Source: an uncultured Methanomicrobiales archaeon
Lineage (GTDB): Archaea > Halobacteriota > Methanomicrobia > Methanomicrobiales > Methanospirillaceae
DNA: 64,000 nucleotides
Assembly: GCA_903900025.1 (NCBI GenBank)
Contig: CAIULN010000079.1
Location: 1 to 64,000, forward strand
Direction: 5' to 3'
The number at the start of each line of letters is the position of its first letter. Within the stretch, counting starts at the first letter, position 1. Made by a program: the position numbers and the translations under genes. This document shows positions 50,729-59,225 of the stretch, in pieces. The notes under the pieces are model-generated. The model saw only the letters and a program-made list of their open reading frames with translations, was not told the DNA's origin and made no database searches.

Positions 50729-51204
50729 ACCGGCGCCTCTTTTAATTCTTTTGCATATCCTACAAGCCCTGCCGCCTCGACAATGTGGTACATAAACTCA
50801 GGTACCGGCTCGACTGAATACTCCCTGCCACCGACCACGATTTTTCCCTCCCGTTCCCTTACAACGATCGGGCTTCCGTCCTTCATCAGGTCGGTGTCCG
50901 GGCTGACAAGGGGGAGCAGCCCGACATTGATCGCGTTGCGGAAGAAGATACGGGCAAATGACTTTGCGAGGATCACGCGGACACCCGCTCCCTTGAGAGC
51001 AAGCGGGGCATGTTCGCGGGATGACCCGCACCCGAAGTTCCTGCAGGCGACGATCACATCCCCGTCTTTTACCAGCGCTGCAAAGTCATCACGCGTGCCT
51101 TCAAATGCGTGCTTTGCCAGTTCCTTCTCATCGTAAATCGTCAGGAACCTTCCCGGTATGATCGCATCCGTATCGATATTGTCACCAAATTTCCAGACAC
51201 GCAT
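50707..51204 (-). CDS. leuD: 3-isopropylmalate dehydratase small subunit
   Basis: 165 residues. Swivel domain of the aconitase superfamily: [60 protein letters not shown]. The loop after GRFL reads TIYD, without the Arg reported in methanogen homoaconitase small subunits (YLRT), which leans toward isopropylmalate rather than homoaconitate as substrate. Two bases separate it from leuC. Confidence 0.9.
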   Translation of the reverse strand: MRVWKFGDNIDTDAIIPGRFLTIYDEKELAKHAFEGTRDDFAALVKDGDVIVACRNFGCGSSREHAPLALKGAGVRVILAKSFARIFFRNAINVGLLPLVSPDTDLMKDGSPIVVREREGKIVVGGREYSVEPVPEFMYHIVEAAGLVGYAKELKEAPVCTKSRR

Positions 51205-51206
51205 CG

Positions 51207-52460
51207 TTACACCTCCCTCGGATCGGTGATCTCACCGCTGATCGCGCTTGCCGCTGCTGTTGCCGGCGAGCAGAGGTACACTTCCGCTTCCGTGCTCCCC
51301 TGCCTGCCCCTGAAGTTCCGGTTCGAGGTGGAGAGCGAGACCTCACCGGGGGCAAGCAGGCCAAACGCACCGCCCATGCAGGGCCCGCAGGAAGGAGCCC
51401 CCACAAGAGCCCCGGCCGCCACGAACCGTTCAATCAGGCCGGCCCGCAGGGTTTTCAAGTACTCCTCGCGTGAGGAGGGGATGATGATCACCCTGACATT
51501 GGCCGAGAATTTCCTTGTGCCAAGGACTTCTGCGGCTTCTGCAAAGTCCTCGAACCTGCCATTCGTGCAGGACCCGATGAACACCTGGTCAATATGGGTT
51601 CCCGCAACCGTGCCCACCGGCACGCCCTGGTCGACGTTGTGCGGTGTAGCCACCTGAGGTTCCAGCCGGTTGACGTCATAGCTGCGCTGCTCCGCGTATG
51701 TGGCATCGGGATCGCTTGCCAGCGGAAACGGCCTGGTTCCAGCCCGGCGCTTTGTCATGTACTCCCAGGTCACATCGTCGGGTGCAATGATGCCCGTTTT
51801 TGCCCCCATCTCGATGGCCATGTTGCAGCAGGTCATCCTTCCCGGCATGTCAAGGGCCTCTATCGTTGGCCCTGCAAACTCGATCGCCTTGTATGTCGCG
51901 CCATCCGCCCCGATATCAGCAGCAATGGAAAGGATCAGGTCCTTTGCTCCGACCCGGTGCCGGAACGTCCCGCTGACCTGTGCACGGATGCTCTCAGGGA
52001 CCCTGAAGTAGAGCGCCCCGAACTTGAGCACAAATCCCATGTCGGTTGAACCAATGCCAGTGCCAAACGCCCCGGCTGCCCCGTACATGCAGGTGTGGGA
52101 GTCGGCACCGACGATGATCTCGCCGGGTGCGGCATGCCCCTTCTCCATGACGATCTGGTGGCAGACCCCTTCGCAGACATCATAATTATGGATATCCTGC
52201 TCGGCGGCAAATTTCCGCATGTACACGTGGTTCATTGCCGCCTCGATCGAGTCGGCCGGCACCTGGTGGTCAAAGAGCATGATGATGCGTTTTCTGTCGA
52301 AGACCTGTTTTCCACCCATCTCGTAGAATTTTTGGATGGCAAGCGGCCCGGTGATGTCGTGGATCATCGCACCGTCGACCGGCACCATTACGACACTTCC
52401 TGCCCTGATCTCCCGCCTGCATTTACTGGAGAAAATTTTTTCAGTGATCGTTGCTCCCAT
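51207..52460 (-). CDS. leuC: 3-isopropylmalate dehydratase large subunit
   Basis: 417 residues from the ATG at 52460 (MGATITEKIFSSKC), the normal family length; the frame is open further to 52622 but that part is not conserved. Aconitase-type [4Fe-4S] ligands: one Cys in FIGSCTNGRFED and two in PSCGPCMGGAFGLL. GADSHTCMYGAAGAFGTGIG and EFAGPTIEALDMPGRMTCCN are further marks. With LeuD it isomerises 2- to 3-isopropylmalate. First gene of leuCDB. Confidence 0.93.
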   Translation of the reverse strand: MGATITEKIFSSKCRREIRAGSVVMVPVDGAMIHDITGPLAIQKFYEMGGKQVFDRKRIIMLFDHQVPADSIEAAMNHVYMRKFAAEQDIHNYDVCEGVCHQIVMEKGHAAPGEIIVGADSHTCMYGAAGAFGTGIGSTDMGFVLKFGALYFRVPESIRAQVSGTFRHRVGAKDLILSIAADIGADGATYKAIEFAGPTIEALDMPGRMTCCNMAIEMGAKTGIIAPDDVTWEYMTKRRAGTRPFPLASDPDATYAEQRSYDVNRLEPQVATPHNVDQGVPVGTVAGTHIDQVFIGSCTNGRFEDFAEAAEVLGTRKFSANVRVIIIPSSREEYLKTLRAGLIERFVAAGALVGAPSCGPCMGGAFGLLAPGEVSLSTSNRNFRGRQGSTEAEVYLCSPATAAASAISGEITDPREV

Positions 52461-52670
52461 GCTCAATCGCAGTACTATGGGTGGTTTTGGATATTGTAGT
52501 TTTATGCGGGATACTGTGGCAGGCATCGGGCAACCGGATACCTTCCCCCCTGTTGTCAGAAGACGACAGAAACAGTTCCGGAATGAGGGGGAATACCGGA
52601 ATACCTCCAAAAATTTTCGCACTCAAAGCAATCTTTAACCCGATTGCATGACAATACATTCCCGATAACC

Positions 52671-53411
52671 ATGATGCGTAAAATTACCATCCTGTCTGCA
52701 GCCCTCCTCCTTGTTGCGATAGCGATCACCGGCAGTGCAGCTGCCGCACCCCTTGATTTTACCAGCGAACGGGTCATCCACGCGAGCGGGAGCGGAAATG
52801 TGATCGGGACTCCCGACCGGGCGCAGGTCTCGCTCGCGGTTGAGACGGAGAACATCGATGTAAAATCTGCCCAGCAGGAGAACGCTGCCCGCATGACGCA
52901 GGTGATCGATGCTCTCGTTGCATCGGGGATTCCCAAAGACGCTTTGAAAACGACAGGGTATAACATCTACCCGGTCTACGATGACATCAAACCGCTCGAA
53001 GGTGGAGCATCAGGCCAGAAGGTCCACTCGTACCGTGTGACAAATACCCTCACCGTTACCCTCCACGATGTGAGCAGGACCGGGGAGGTCATCGATATTG
53101 CCGTGGCAAACGGGATCAATTCGGCAAGCTCCATCCAGTTCATGCTCTCTGACGAACAGGCGCAGGTGCTGCGCACGGAGGCTTTGAAAAAGGCGGTCGC
53201 CCGCGCCCGTGCTGATGCAGATACGGTCGCTTCTGCACTTGGTGTCCGGATCACCGGCGTCAGGGATGTGGATATCAGCGGGGGTTACATGCCGGTGCTC
53301 TACGAGAATTACATGCTTGAGGGTGCTGCACCAAAAGCCGCAGCCACCCCCATCCAGCCGGGCGACGTGACGGTTACCGCCAGCATATCCGTCACCTACC
53401 TGATCCGGTGA
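52671..53411 (+). CDS. SIMPL (DUF541) domain exported protein
   Basis: About 246 residues from the ATG at 52671. Signal peptide (KITILSAALLLVAIAITGSA ending in AAAA). The mature part is a SIMPL domain: VIHASGSGNVIGTPDRAQVS, KTTGYNIYPVYDD, AVARARADADTVASALGVRI and a terminal TASISVTYLI. The family forms periplasmic or extracellular oligomers; its function in archaea is unknown. Monocistronic, divergent from leuC. Confidence 0.92.
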   Translation: MMRKITILSAALLLVAIAITGSAAAAPLDFTSERVIHASGSGNVIGTPDRAQVSLAVETENIDVKSAQQENAARMTQVIDALVASGIPKDALKTTGYNIYPVYDDIKPLEGGASGQKVHSYRVTNTLTVTLHDVSRTGEVIDIAVANGINSASSIQFMLSDEQAQVLRTEALKKAVARARADADTVASALGVRITGVRDVDISGGYMPVLYENYMLEGAAPKAAATPIQPGDVTVTASISVTYLIR

Positions 53412-53564
53412 CCCCCGATCTCTTTTCACAATCTTTTTACCCAAGAAGCGTCTGATTATCTCATTAATTCATCGTGAAGGAGTCCGGATATACCGGCTGG
53501 AATACCAACCCATCAAAGCATCGAATATCCCGGAAATTGCGGATACAATAGGAATGATCGAAGC

Positions 53565-54008
53565 ATGGAGCGCAATATCGGCTTTAAGGAGCGCAGGTAC
53601 ATTGAGGAACTGAGGATCCTCACCAAGTCCACGGCATTTGACTGTGTGATCGATGACCGGTTCGACCGGGTCATTTACGTGATCCGGCAGGGTGACATGG
53701 GGCTTGCGATCGGAAAGAAGGGCGAGAACATCAAACGGCTCCAGAACGTGCTGGGCAAAAGGATCGAGATGGTGGAATACGACGAGGATCCAAAGGCATT
53801 CATCACCAACATCTTCAAACCCGCGGAGGTGGTGGGGATCGAGGGCACCCAGGACAACAGCCCGGTGAACGTGCTGTTAAAAAAGAAGAGCGATCTCGGG
53901 ATCGCGATCGGCAAGGGCGGGTGCAATATTGAAAAGGCACGGATCCTCTGCCGCAGGTTCTTCGGGTTCGATATGGGAGAGGTGCTTCTTGCACCGGTGG
54001 AACCATGA
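53565..54008 (+). CDS. NusA-like KH-domain transcription factor
   Basis: 147 residues from the ATG at 53565. Two KH domains: YVIRQGDMGLAIGKKGENIK (GxxG = GKKG) and SDLGIAIGKGGCNIEKARIL (GKGG). Archaeal NusA is this short, lacking the bacterial N-terminal and S1 domains; it binds RNA, perhaps in transcription elongation or ribosomal RNA synthesis. Overlaps hisE by 4 nt. Confidence 0.9.
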   Translation: MERNIGFKERRYIEELRILTKSTAFDCVIDDRFDRVIYVIRQGDMGLAIGKKGENIKRLQNVLGKRIEMVEYDEDPKAFITNIFKPAEVVGIEGTQDNSPVNVLLKKKSDLGIAIGKGGCNIEKARILCRRFFGFDMGEVLLAPVEP

Positions 54009-54307
54009 GAAAGACCATCGACCTGTCCGTCGTTGCCGAGATCTGGGACGTGATCACTGAGCGGGCAAAAAACCCGTCCGGGCATTCCTATACGAGCCGG
54101 CTCCTGACCGATGAAAAGGGGATCGACCGGGTCCTTGAAAAGGTTAGCGAGGAATCGACCGAGTTCATCCTCGCGGTGAAAAATGGCAGGCCAGAACGCA
54201 CCACACAGGAGGCGGCTGACCTGCTCTTCCACCTGCTGGTCGCGCTCCGTGCGGCCGATGTAGACCTTCCAGATGTGCTGGAAGAACTCAGGCGCCGGAG
54301 AAAATAG
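54005..54307 (+). CDS. hisE: phosphoribosyl-ATP pyrophosphohydrolase
   Basis: 100 residues, MazG-like helical fold: SYTSRLLTDEKGIDRVLEKV, EESTEFILAVKNG, EAADLLFHLLVALRA. The E-E-x-x-E and E-A-A-D-L metal-binding motifs are intact. Second step of histidine biosynthesis. Coupled by a 4-nt overlap to the NusA-like gene rather than to other his genes. Confidence 0.95.
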   Translation: MRKTIDLSVVAEIWDVITERAKNPSGHSYTSRLLTDEKGIDRVLEKVSEESTEFILAVKNGRPERTTQEAADLLFHLLVALRAADVDLPDVLEELRRRRK

Positions 54308-54313
54308 GGATTC

Positions 54314-54766
54314 TTATTTTTGCAAAAACTCTGCAATATCTACCATCGGCGGCAGGTCGCTCTCCTGCTGTCCCCCGCTCTCGAGCACGCCCTCATCAAC
54401 AGAGATGGGGGCATTCCCCCGCAGTGCGAGGGCAATCCCGTCACTCGGGCGGCAGTCCACACGGATCTCCTTATTCTCTGAAGAAAGGACCAGATGGGCG
54501 TAGTACACGCCGTCATGGATCGCATCGATCTGGAGTGAAGTAAGTGTTATGCCAAACTTTTCAAATGTCTCTAAAAAGAGGTCATGGGTGAACGGGCGCA
54601 TGAGTACCTCTTTGTTTTTTGCGCTGTTGATGGAGACCGCCTCCAGGAGCCCGACAAAGATCGGCAGCACCCGTTTAACCCCGTCCGTAAGTATTACCAC
54701 AGGTACGGTGCCCGAAGGGCTTACGACAACAAAGACTCCTTTGACGGAACAGGTGACGGTTGTCAT
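54314..54766 (-). CDS. bifunctional-nuclease (DUF151) domain protein
   Basis: About 150 residues from the ATG at 54766 (the frame begins at 54781). DUF151 signatures: VPVVILTDGVKRVLPIFVGL, EAVSINSAKNKEVLMRPFTH, IDAIHDGVYYAHLVLS and CRPSDGIALALRGNAPISV. Related proteins show nuclease activity in plants; the archaeal role is untested. The acidic C-terminus follows the globular domain. Convergent with hisE, 6 nt apart. Confidence 0.9.
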   Translation of the reverse strand: MTTVTCSVKGVFVVVSPSGTVPVVILTDGVKRVLPIFVGLLEAVSINSAKNKEVLMRPFTHDLFLETFEKFGITLTSLQIDAIHDGVYYAHLVLSSENKEIRVDCRPSDGIALALRGNAPISVDEGVLESGGQQESDLPPMVDIAEFLQK

Positions 54767-54819
54767 GCGTGAGAGAGACATCTCCCTGCATCCAGATAAG
54801 GGTTCAGGTACAGGAAAGT

Positions 54820-55845
54820 TCAGCGGGAATGCGCTTCCCTTCTGACAATGATGAGACTTGAAAGGATCCCCAGAGCGATGTTGAAATAGTACAGGACGAG
54901 CCTCCAGATCACGACAAAAATGCCGACAATCGAAGCGGGAATGAAGAGGGCATACATTGACGTTGCACCAACCTCGGCGATCCCCGAACTTCCCGGGGTA
55001 AGCGGCATCATCATCAGGATTGCAAGGATCAGGTTGATCACGAAGGATTCAAAAAGCAGGGGGGGCTGGCCGAGACCGAGGAGTATCAGCGACGCAGTAA
55101 CACATTCAGAAACCCAGTACAGGAGCGTGAACAGCATTCCCCAGAAAAGGCCTCCCTTCGCGGTTTTGACAAACCGTATCACCGCACCGTGGAAGTTGTC
55201 GATCTCCTTGTCGGCCCGTTCGTTCAGTTCCTCTACGGTTGAACTCTCCCATTTTTTCGTCAGGATGCGGACACAACGGTTCACCACTTTTTTTACCACG
55301 TCAGGTCTCTTTACGGCGAGGTAAAAGAGGAAAAGGCAGCCGGCAACAAAAATCCAGGTCACATAGACCATTACTTCCGAGATTTCACCCAGGCGCTTCC
55401 ACTGTTCTGTCAGGACGAGCATGGAGAACGCAGCAAGACCTGCCAGCGCGATACCGTCAAGCACCCGTTCCATAATTACGACGGCAGTCGCGTCGCCAAG
55501 GGGGACATCTGCCTTATAGAGCTCGTGGATCCGGACCGGTTCACCGCCCGCCTGTGCGGGGGTGACTGCTGCAGCAAGCAGGTTGGCAAAGACAAGGTTT
55601 AAGCTGTAAAAGAACCCGATGCGGTACCCAAGCGAGCCGGACATCTTCTGGACGCGCAACGCCCAGAAGCACATCGTAAGAATATGGGTGAGGAACGCAA
55701 AAAGCAGAAAAACAGGGTTGACCTGCCTGAGATACTGGAGCGTATTTTCATTGATGGTCAGGTACAGGATGATGATCAGGACAAGGATGGAAAACCCGAC
55801 CGAAATATAAAGCCAGTTCCGCTGGGACTTCTCCACCGATCTCAC
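54820..55845 (-). CDS. UPF0104/AglD-type flippase-like membrane protein
   Basis: 341 residues from a GTG at 55845, or a GTG at 55836 with AGGGTGA upstream. About eight hydrophobic helices and the family blocks SLNLVFANLLAAAVTPAQAGGEPVRI and MMMPLTPGSSGIAEVG-type segment near residue 290. Relatives include the lysylphosphatidylglycerol synthetase membrane domain and haloarchaeal AglD, so a lipid-carrier or glycan-related role is likely. A TATA-like GGGTTTATAC lies about 60-70 nt upstream. Confidence 0.85.
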   Translation of the reverse strand: MRSVEKSQRNWLYISVGFSILVLIIILYLTINENTLQYLRQVNPVFLLFAFLTHILTMCFWALRVQKMSGSLGYRIGFFYSLNLVFANLLAAAVTPAQAGGEPVRIHELYKADVPLGDATAVVIMERVLDGIALAGLAAFSMLVLTEQWKRLGEISEVMVYVTWIFVAGCLFLFYLAVKRPDVVKKVVNRCVRILTKKWESSTVEELNERADKEIDNFHGAVIRFVKTAKGGLFWGMLFTLLYWVSECVTASLILLGLGQPPLLFESFVINLILAILMMMPLTPGSSGIAEVGATSMYALFIPASIVGIFVVIWRLVLYYFNIALGILSSLIIVRREAHSR

Positions 55846-55970
55846 CCTCGTCTGAATGAAAAGTGACCTGCACTCTGCTTGGTTATCGTAAGAAGTTATG
55901 GGGCAAAGTATAAACCCTTTTTATTTTGTGCACCGGCAGCAGGAAAAAAGGGTGGGGATGAGTTAACGTT

Positions 55971-56543
55971 TCAAACGGTGAAGAGATCCCGTTCTGCCGT
56001 GATACGGAACAGTCCCGCCCGTACAGCCGCATCAAGCCACCCATGCCCGTAGCTGAAACAGGCAAGCGCAGTTTCTGCCTTCCCCTGCACCTGATATCTC
56101 GTTCCCTGCTCGGCATACACGGCGGTGATGAGGAGGACACGGTCTGCAGCACCATGCACCACGGTCCCCTGTTCCGGGGCGGGCACGACGACTGCCCGTG
56201 CAGTATCCAGCAGGCGTGCATACCGCACGCTTTTTTCCTGCAGCTGTCCGGAACACCATGCGGGCGCCCGTTCGGGCGGGGTGCCGAGGGGGCAGGCTCC
56301 CGGTGGGATCTTGAGATACCCGGAAACGGCACCGAAATGCAGCCACCCGAACCCGTACCAGAATGCAGCGAGCGCGTTCACCCAGTCACCCGAGGAAAGA
56401 AATTTTGTGCCGTCCCGCTGGTACGCGGTCACCATCCCGAGGATATCGGTTGCCGTGCCATGGAGCAGGGTTGTATCCGGTGCAGGGATCCGGGTGGAAC
56501 CGGTGAGTTCTGAGAGCAGGCGCCCGCAGTCTGATACCATCAT
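55971..56543 (-). CDS. DUF357 protein
   Basis: 190 residues. Two copies of a helical unit with [20 protein letters not shown] / [15 protein letters not shown] and the later [20 protein letters not shown] / [15 protein letters not shown], the mark of DUF357. Function unknown. Overlaps dph5 by 4 nt, a repeatedly seen kind of pairing with translation genes that hints at a role in that process; inference only. Confidence 0.8.
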   Translation of the reverse strand: MMVSDCGRLLSELTGSTRIPAPDTTLLHGTATDILGMVTAYQRDGTKFLSSGDWVNALAAFWYGFGWLHFGAVSGYLKIPPGACPLGTPPERAPAWCSGQLQEKSVRYARLLDTARAVVVPAPEQGTVVHGAADRVLLITAVYAEQGTRYQVQGKAETALACFSYGHGWLDAAVRAGLFRITAERDLFTV

Positions 56544-57289
56544 AGCCCGGCAAACATCTCCAGGTATTTTTTTTCCATATCGTGCAGCTCTGCCGGGACA
56601 ACGAGGATGTGGAGCGGTGGCCCGAAGTCGGTTGCCCGGACGCGCTCCGCACTCCCTGCAACGACGACCGGGTGATCGGATCCTGCGCGGGCGATACCGA
56701 CATAGAGCGGGATGGTGATACTTTTTTGTGCCGCGATATTCTCGATACGATCGATCGCTTCATTCACCGTCATGCACCGCTCATCCTGTATGTCGAGGTA
56801 GACGAGCGTGTGGAGGCGCAGAGCCAGATTTTCCAAAATCACGTCAACCGGTGTTTCGGGCAGCCAGTTCTTCTGCGGGAATGGCAGGGAGCAGGATTTG
56901 CCGAACCGGTAGTTCTGGAGTCCGGATATGCCGCAGACGGCGCTCGAGATGGAAGCACCGTGGATGACTGCGGTCCTGATGCCGCGTTCAGCAGCACGGA
57001 TCCGCAGGTCAATGTGGGTAGTGGAGACCATGGGGTCGCCTGCAGTGAGAAATGCAACATTTGCGACTGAAGCCCGCTGCAGCAGTTCATCGGGGCGCTG
57101 TTCGACGTCCTCGCGCGTGAGCAGGCGGACAGGTTTGTTATAGTGCTTTTCGAGATCTTCTACCGATGACCCCGTCAGCCGCGAGGTATACCTTTCAAGG
57201 TAGATCGTATCTGCCCTTGCAATACAGATCCGCCCTTTCTCAGATATGTCCGTCTTATCGTAGAGACCGAGCCCGACAAATGTCAGCAT
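56540..57289 (-). CDS. dph5: diphthine synthase
   Basis: 249 residues. SAM-dependent methyltransferase of the tetrapyrrole methylase fold: [81 protein letters not shown]. It trimethylates the modified histidine of elongation factor 2 on the way to diphthamide. Second in a pair with DUF357. Confidence 0.96.
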   Translation of the reverse strand: MLTFVGLGLYDKTDISEKGRICIARADTIYLERYTSRLTGSSVEDLEKHYNKPVRLLTREDVEQRPDELLQRASVANVAFLTAGDPMVSTTHIDLRIRAAERGIRTAVIHGASISSAVCGISGLQNYRFGKSCSLPFPQKNWLPETPVDVILENLALRLHTLVYLDIQDERCMTVNEAIDRIENIAAQKSITIPLYVGIARAGSDHPVVVAGSAERVRATDFGPPLHILVVPAELHDMEKKYLEMFAGL

Positions 57290-57346
57290 ACTGCATCCAC
57301 CTCCCCCTGATCAGGACGAACCGATCCCGGTTCCGGCACAACGGCA

Positions 57347-58510
57347 TCAGTACTTGGACTTCGAGATGAAGTCCACCAGCGATTCAAGGACGAACCGTAC
57401 ATCTGCTTTGCGGGTTGCCGAGATAAAGAAGACCGGCACATCCTTTGAGAGCTTCAACTGTTTGCGTATCTCGCTGGCACTCATGGTTCCCTCAAGGTCT
57501 GCCTTGTTGGCGGCAACCACCATGGGTAAATGTTTGTCTTTGATCAGCTGGACGTGGTGGAGGGCACGCTCGAGTGCCTGAGGGGTTGTCGCATCGATGA
57601 GGAGGACGGCACCTATTGCATGGTTGAGCAGGTTCGGGACGATGGGATCGAACCGCGTCTGTCCCGGTGTGCCATAGAGTGTTATATCAAAGTCCTTCCA
57701 GTGCAGCCAGCCGAAGTCCATGGCGACGGTTGTCGGGTCACCCGTCGTATCCCGACGATCGATTGATATGCCGAAATCCGACGCATTGGTGACAAACGTG
57801 GACTTCCCCGAATGTGCCGGCCCTGTGACAACGATCTTCGGGATGTACGGCACCACCTTTCCTTCCGTGATGATAAACGGCACAGAGCGTTTCGGCACCG
57901 GCCACCACGACGTATGCAGCAGGGTGAAGTAGTCAAAATGGGGCTGCGAGCGGAACGCGGAGCTGATGGAGATGATCAGGTCAAATGAATATTTTTTGAT
58001 GAAGCGGTTGATCGAACGTTTCCCTTCAAGGTTTAAGTGTTCGACGATCGCGGTGGTCTTGCTTGTCGTCTTTGCAGAATTTGCTACCGAGAGAGCACCC
58101 TCGAGCCCCAGATCATCGTACAGCAGGTCAATGTAGAGGAAAACGACTTCAACGGCATGTTCATTGCAGACCTTTTCGATCAGTGCCTCCCATTTCTTCT
58201 TTATCTCTTTTGGTTTCTTGCTGCTTTTTTGTATCCGTTCACGGTCGGCAGCATCGATATAGACGACCTTATTGTTAAAAATATCAAGGGAACAGCCTCT
58301 TTTTTTTGCTGCATCATGTTTGAAAATGTCAAATGTTGTATGGGGCAGTACCACAAGACAGGAGAGCCCATCTCTCATTGCGGAAAAAAGGGTGGAGATC
58401 ATGAAGAGCTGCCCGTCCACACCGGGTTCCATGCTGTAGAGGACCCAGCTCCCGTTCGGGACGCCCCCGCCCAGCATCTCGTCGATCCCGGAGATTCCCG
58501 TGGAGATCAT
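57347..58510 (-). CDS. KaiC/RAD55-like domain fused to Ras-like GTPase
   Basis: About 387 residues from the ATG at 58510, which overlaps the upstream stop as ATGA. Residues 1-225 resemble a KaiC/RAD55 RecA domain (STGISGIDEMLGGGVPNGSW) but the Walker A position reads SMEPGVDGQL, with no GK(S/T). Residues about 230-387 are a small GTPase: G1 VTGPAHSGKSTF, switch I DPTTVAMDFG, G3 YGTPGQTRFD, G4 ANKADLEG, G5 ISAT. The result is a catalytically dead RecA-like sensor with an active-looking GTPase. Cotranscribed with the next gene. Confidence 0.85.
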   Translation of the reverse strand: MISTGISGIDEMLGGGVPNGSWVLYSMEPGVDGQLFMISTLFSAMRDGLSCLVVLPHTTFDIFKHDAAKKRGCSLDIFNNKVVYIDAADRERIQKSSKKPKEIKKKWEALIEKVCNEHAVEVVFLYIDLLYDDLGLEGALSVANSAKTTSKTTAIVEHLNLEGKRSINRFIKKYSFDLIISISSAFRSQPHFDYFTLLHTSWWPVPKRSVPFIITEGKVVPYIPKIVVTGPAHSGKSTFVTNASDFGISIDRRDTTGDPTTVAMDFGWLHWKDFDITLYGTPGQTRFDPIVPNLLNHAIGAVLLIDATTPQALERALHHVQLIKDKHLPMVVAANKADLEGTMSASEIRKQLKLSKDVPVFFISATRKADVRFVLESLVDFISKSKY

Positions 58511-59214
58511 GGGATGATCACCACCTGTCCTTTCTGTACAGAAAATTTTACCCAATCCGAGGACACGCCCTTCATCCCCTGGATGCGCATGTAGTGGGTG
58601 TTCTGCTCCACCTTGACCTCGATCACCCCGTTCATCAGCTGCTTGATGAGCGAGATCGTCTTGTCATCGAACGATTCCTTGTTCAACAGGTAGAACCCGA
58701 CGCCGTCGATCTTCTTCAGTTTCGAGGTGAGTACATGGAGGAACTGGTACAGGACTTCCAGTTTCCGGTACATGAGGAGCGTGGATACGGAGTTGACGCA
58801 GAACCGGATTGGCGGGGGAAAGAGCCCGGACTCGCCGTCGGAAAACTCCCCGTCAAAGATCAGCTCGACCATCTTTGAGAACTTGATGCCGATCCCGGTC
58901 AGGTCCGTCGGGCTGGCAACAAACATGAGCCGGCTGGTATCGACGATTCCCGGCGTTGAGCTCTTGGTGATCGCATCGATTGTCCCGACATACCGCTTGT
59001 CCACGCCCATGATCTTGAAGGCGTCGATCACGCCTGCCGCCCGGTCGTTTGTCGAGAGTATGACCGCGTATTCCCCGGGCAGCGGTTTTGTAAAAAAGTA
59101 GGCGAGTTCTTCGGCAAAGCTCATCGGGGGTGCCAGCACGAGAAAATTCGAGCCCGCCTCAAACCCGCCGGATACCGGATCGATCTGCGCCAGTCCTGAC
59201 TTGAAATTATACAT
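58507..59214 (-). CDS. RAD55-like protein, degenerate P-loop
   Basis: 235 residues. RecA/KaiC-like layout: SGLAQIDPVSGGFEAGSNFL, a Walker B-like strand FCVNSVSTLLMY, and a C-terminal VEQNTHYMRIQGMKG typical of RAD55-family ends. The P-loop position (LAPPMSFAEEL) lacks GK(S/T), so nucleotide hydrolysis is doubtful. It starts 12 nt after the FeoB stop on the same strand and overlaps the GTPase fusion gene by 4 nt. Role unknown; probably partner of that GTPase. Confidence 0.8.
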   Translation of the reverse strand: MYNFKSGLAQIDPVSGGFEAGSNFLVLAPPMSFAEELAYFFTKPLPGEYAVILSTNDRAAGVIDAFKIMGVDKRYVGTIDAITKSSTPGIVDTSRLMFVASPTDLTGIGIKFSKMVELIFDGEFSDGESGLFPPPIRFCVNSVSTLLMYRKLEVLYQFLHVLTSKLKKIDGVGFYLLNKESFDDKTISLIKQLMNGVIEVKVEQNTHYMRIQGMKGVSSDWVKFSVQKGQVVIIP

Positions 59215-59225
59215 CTATTGATCAG

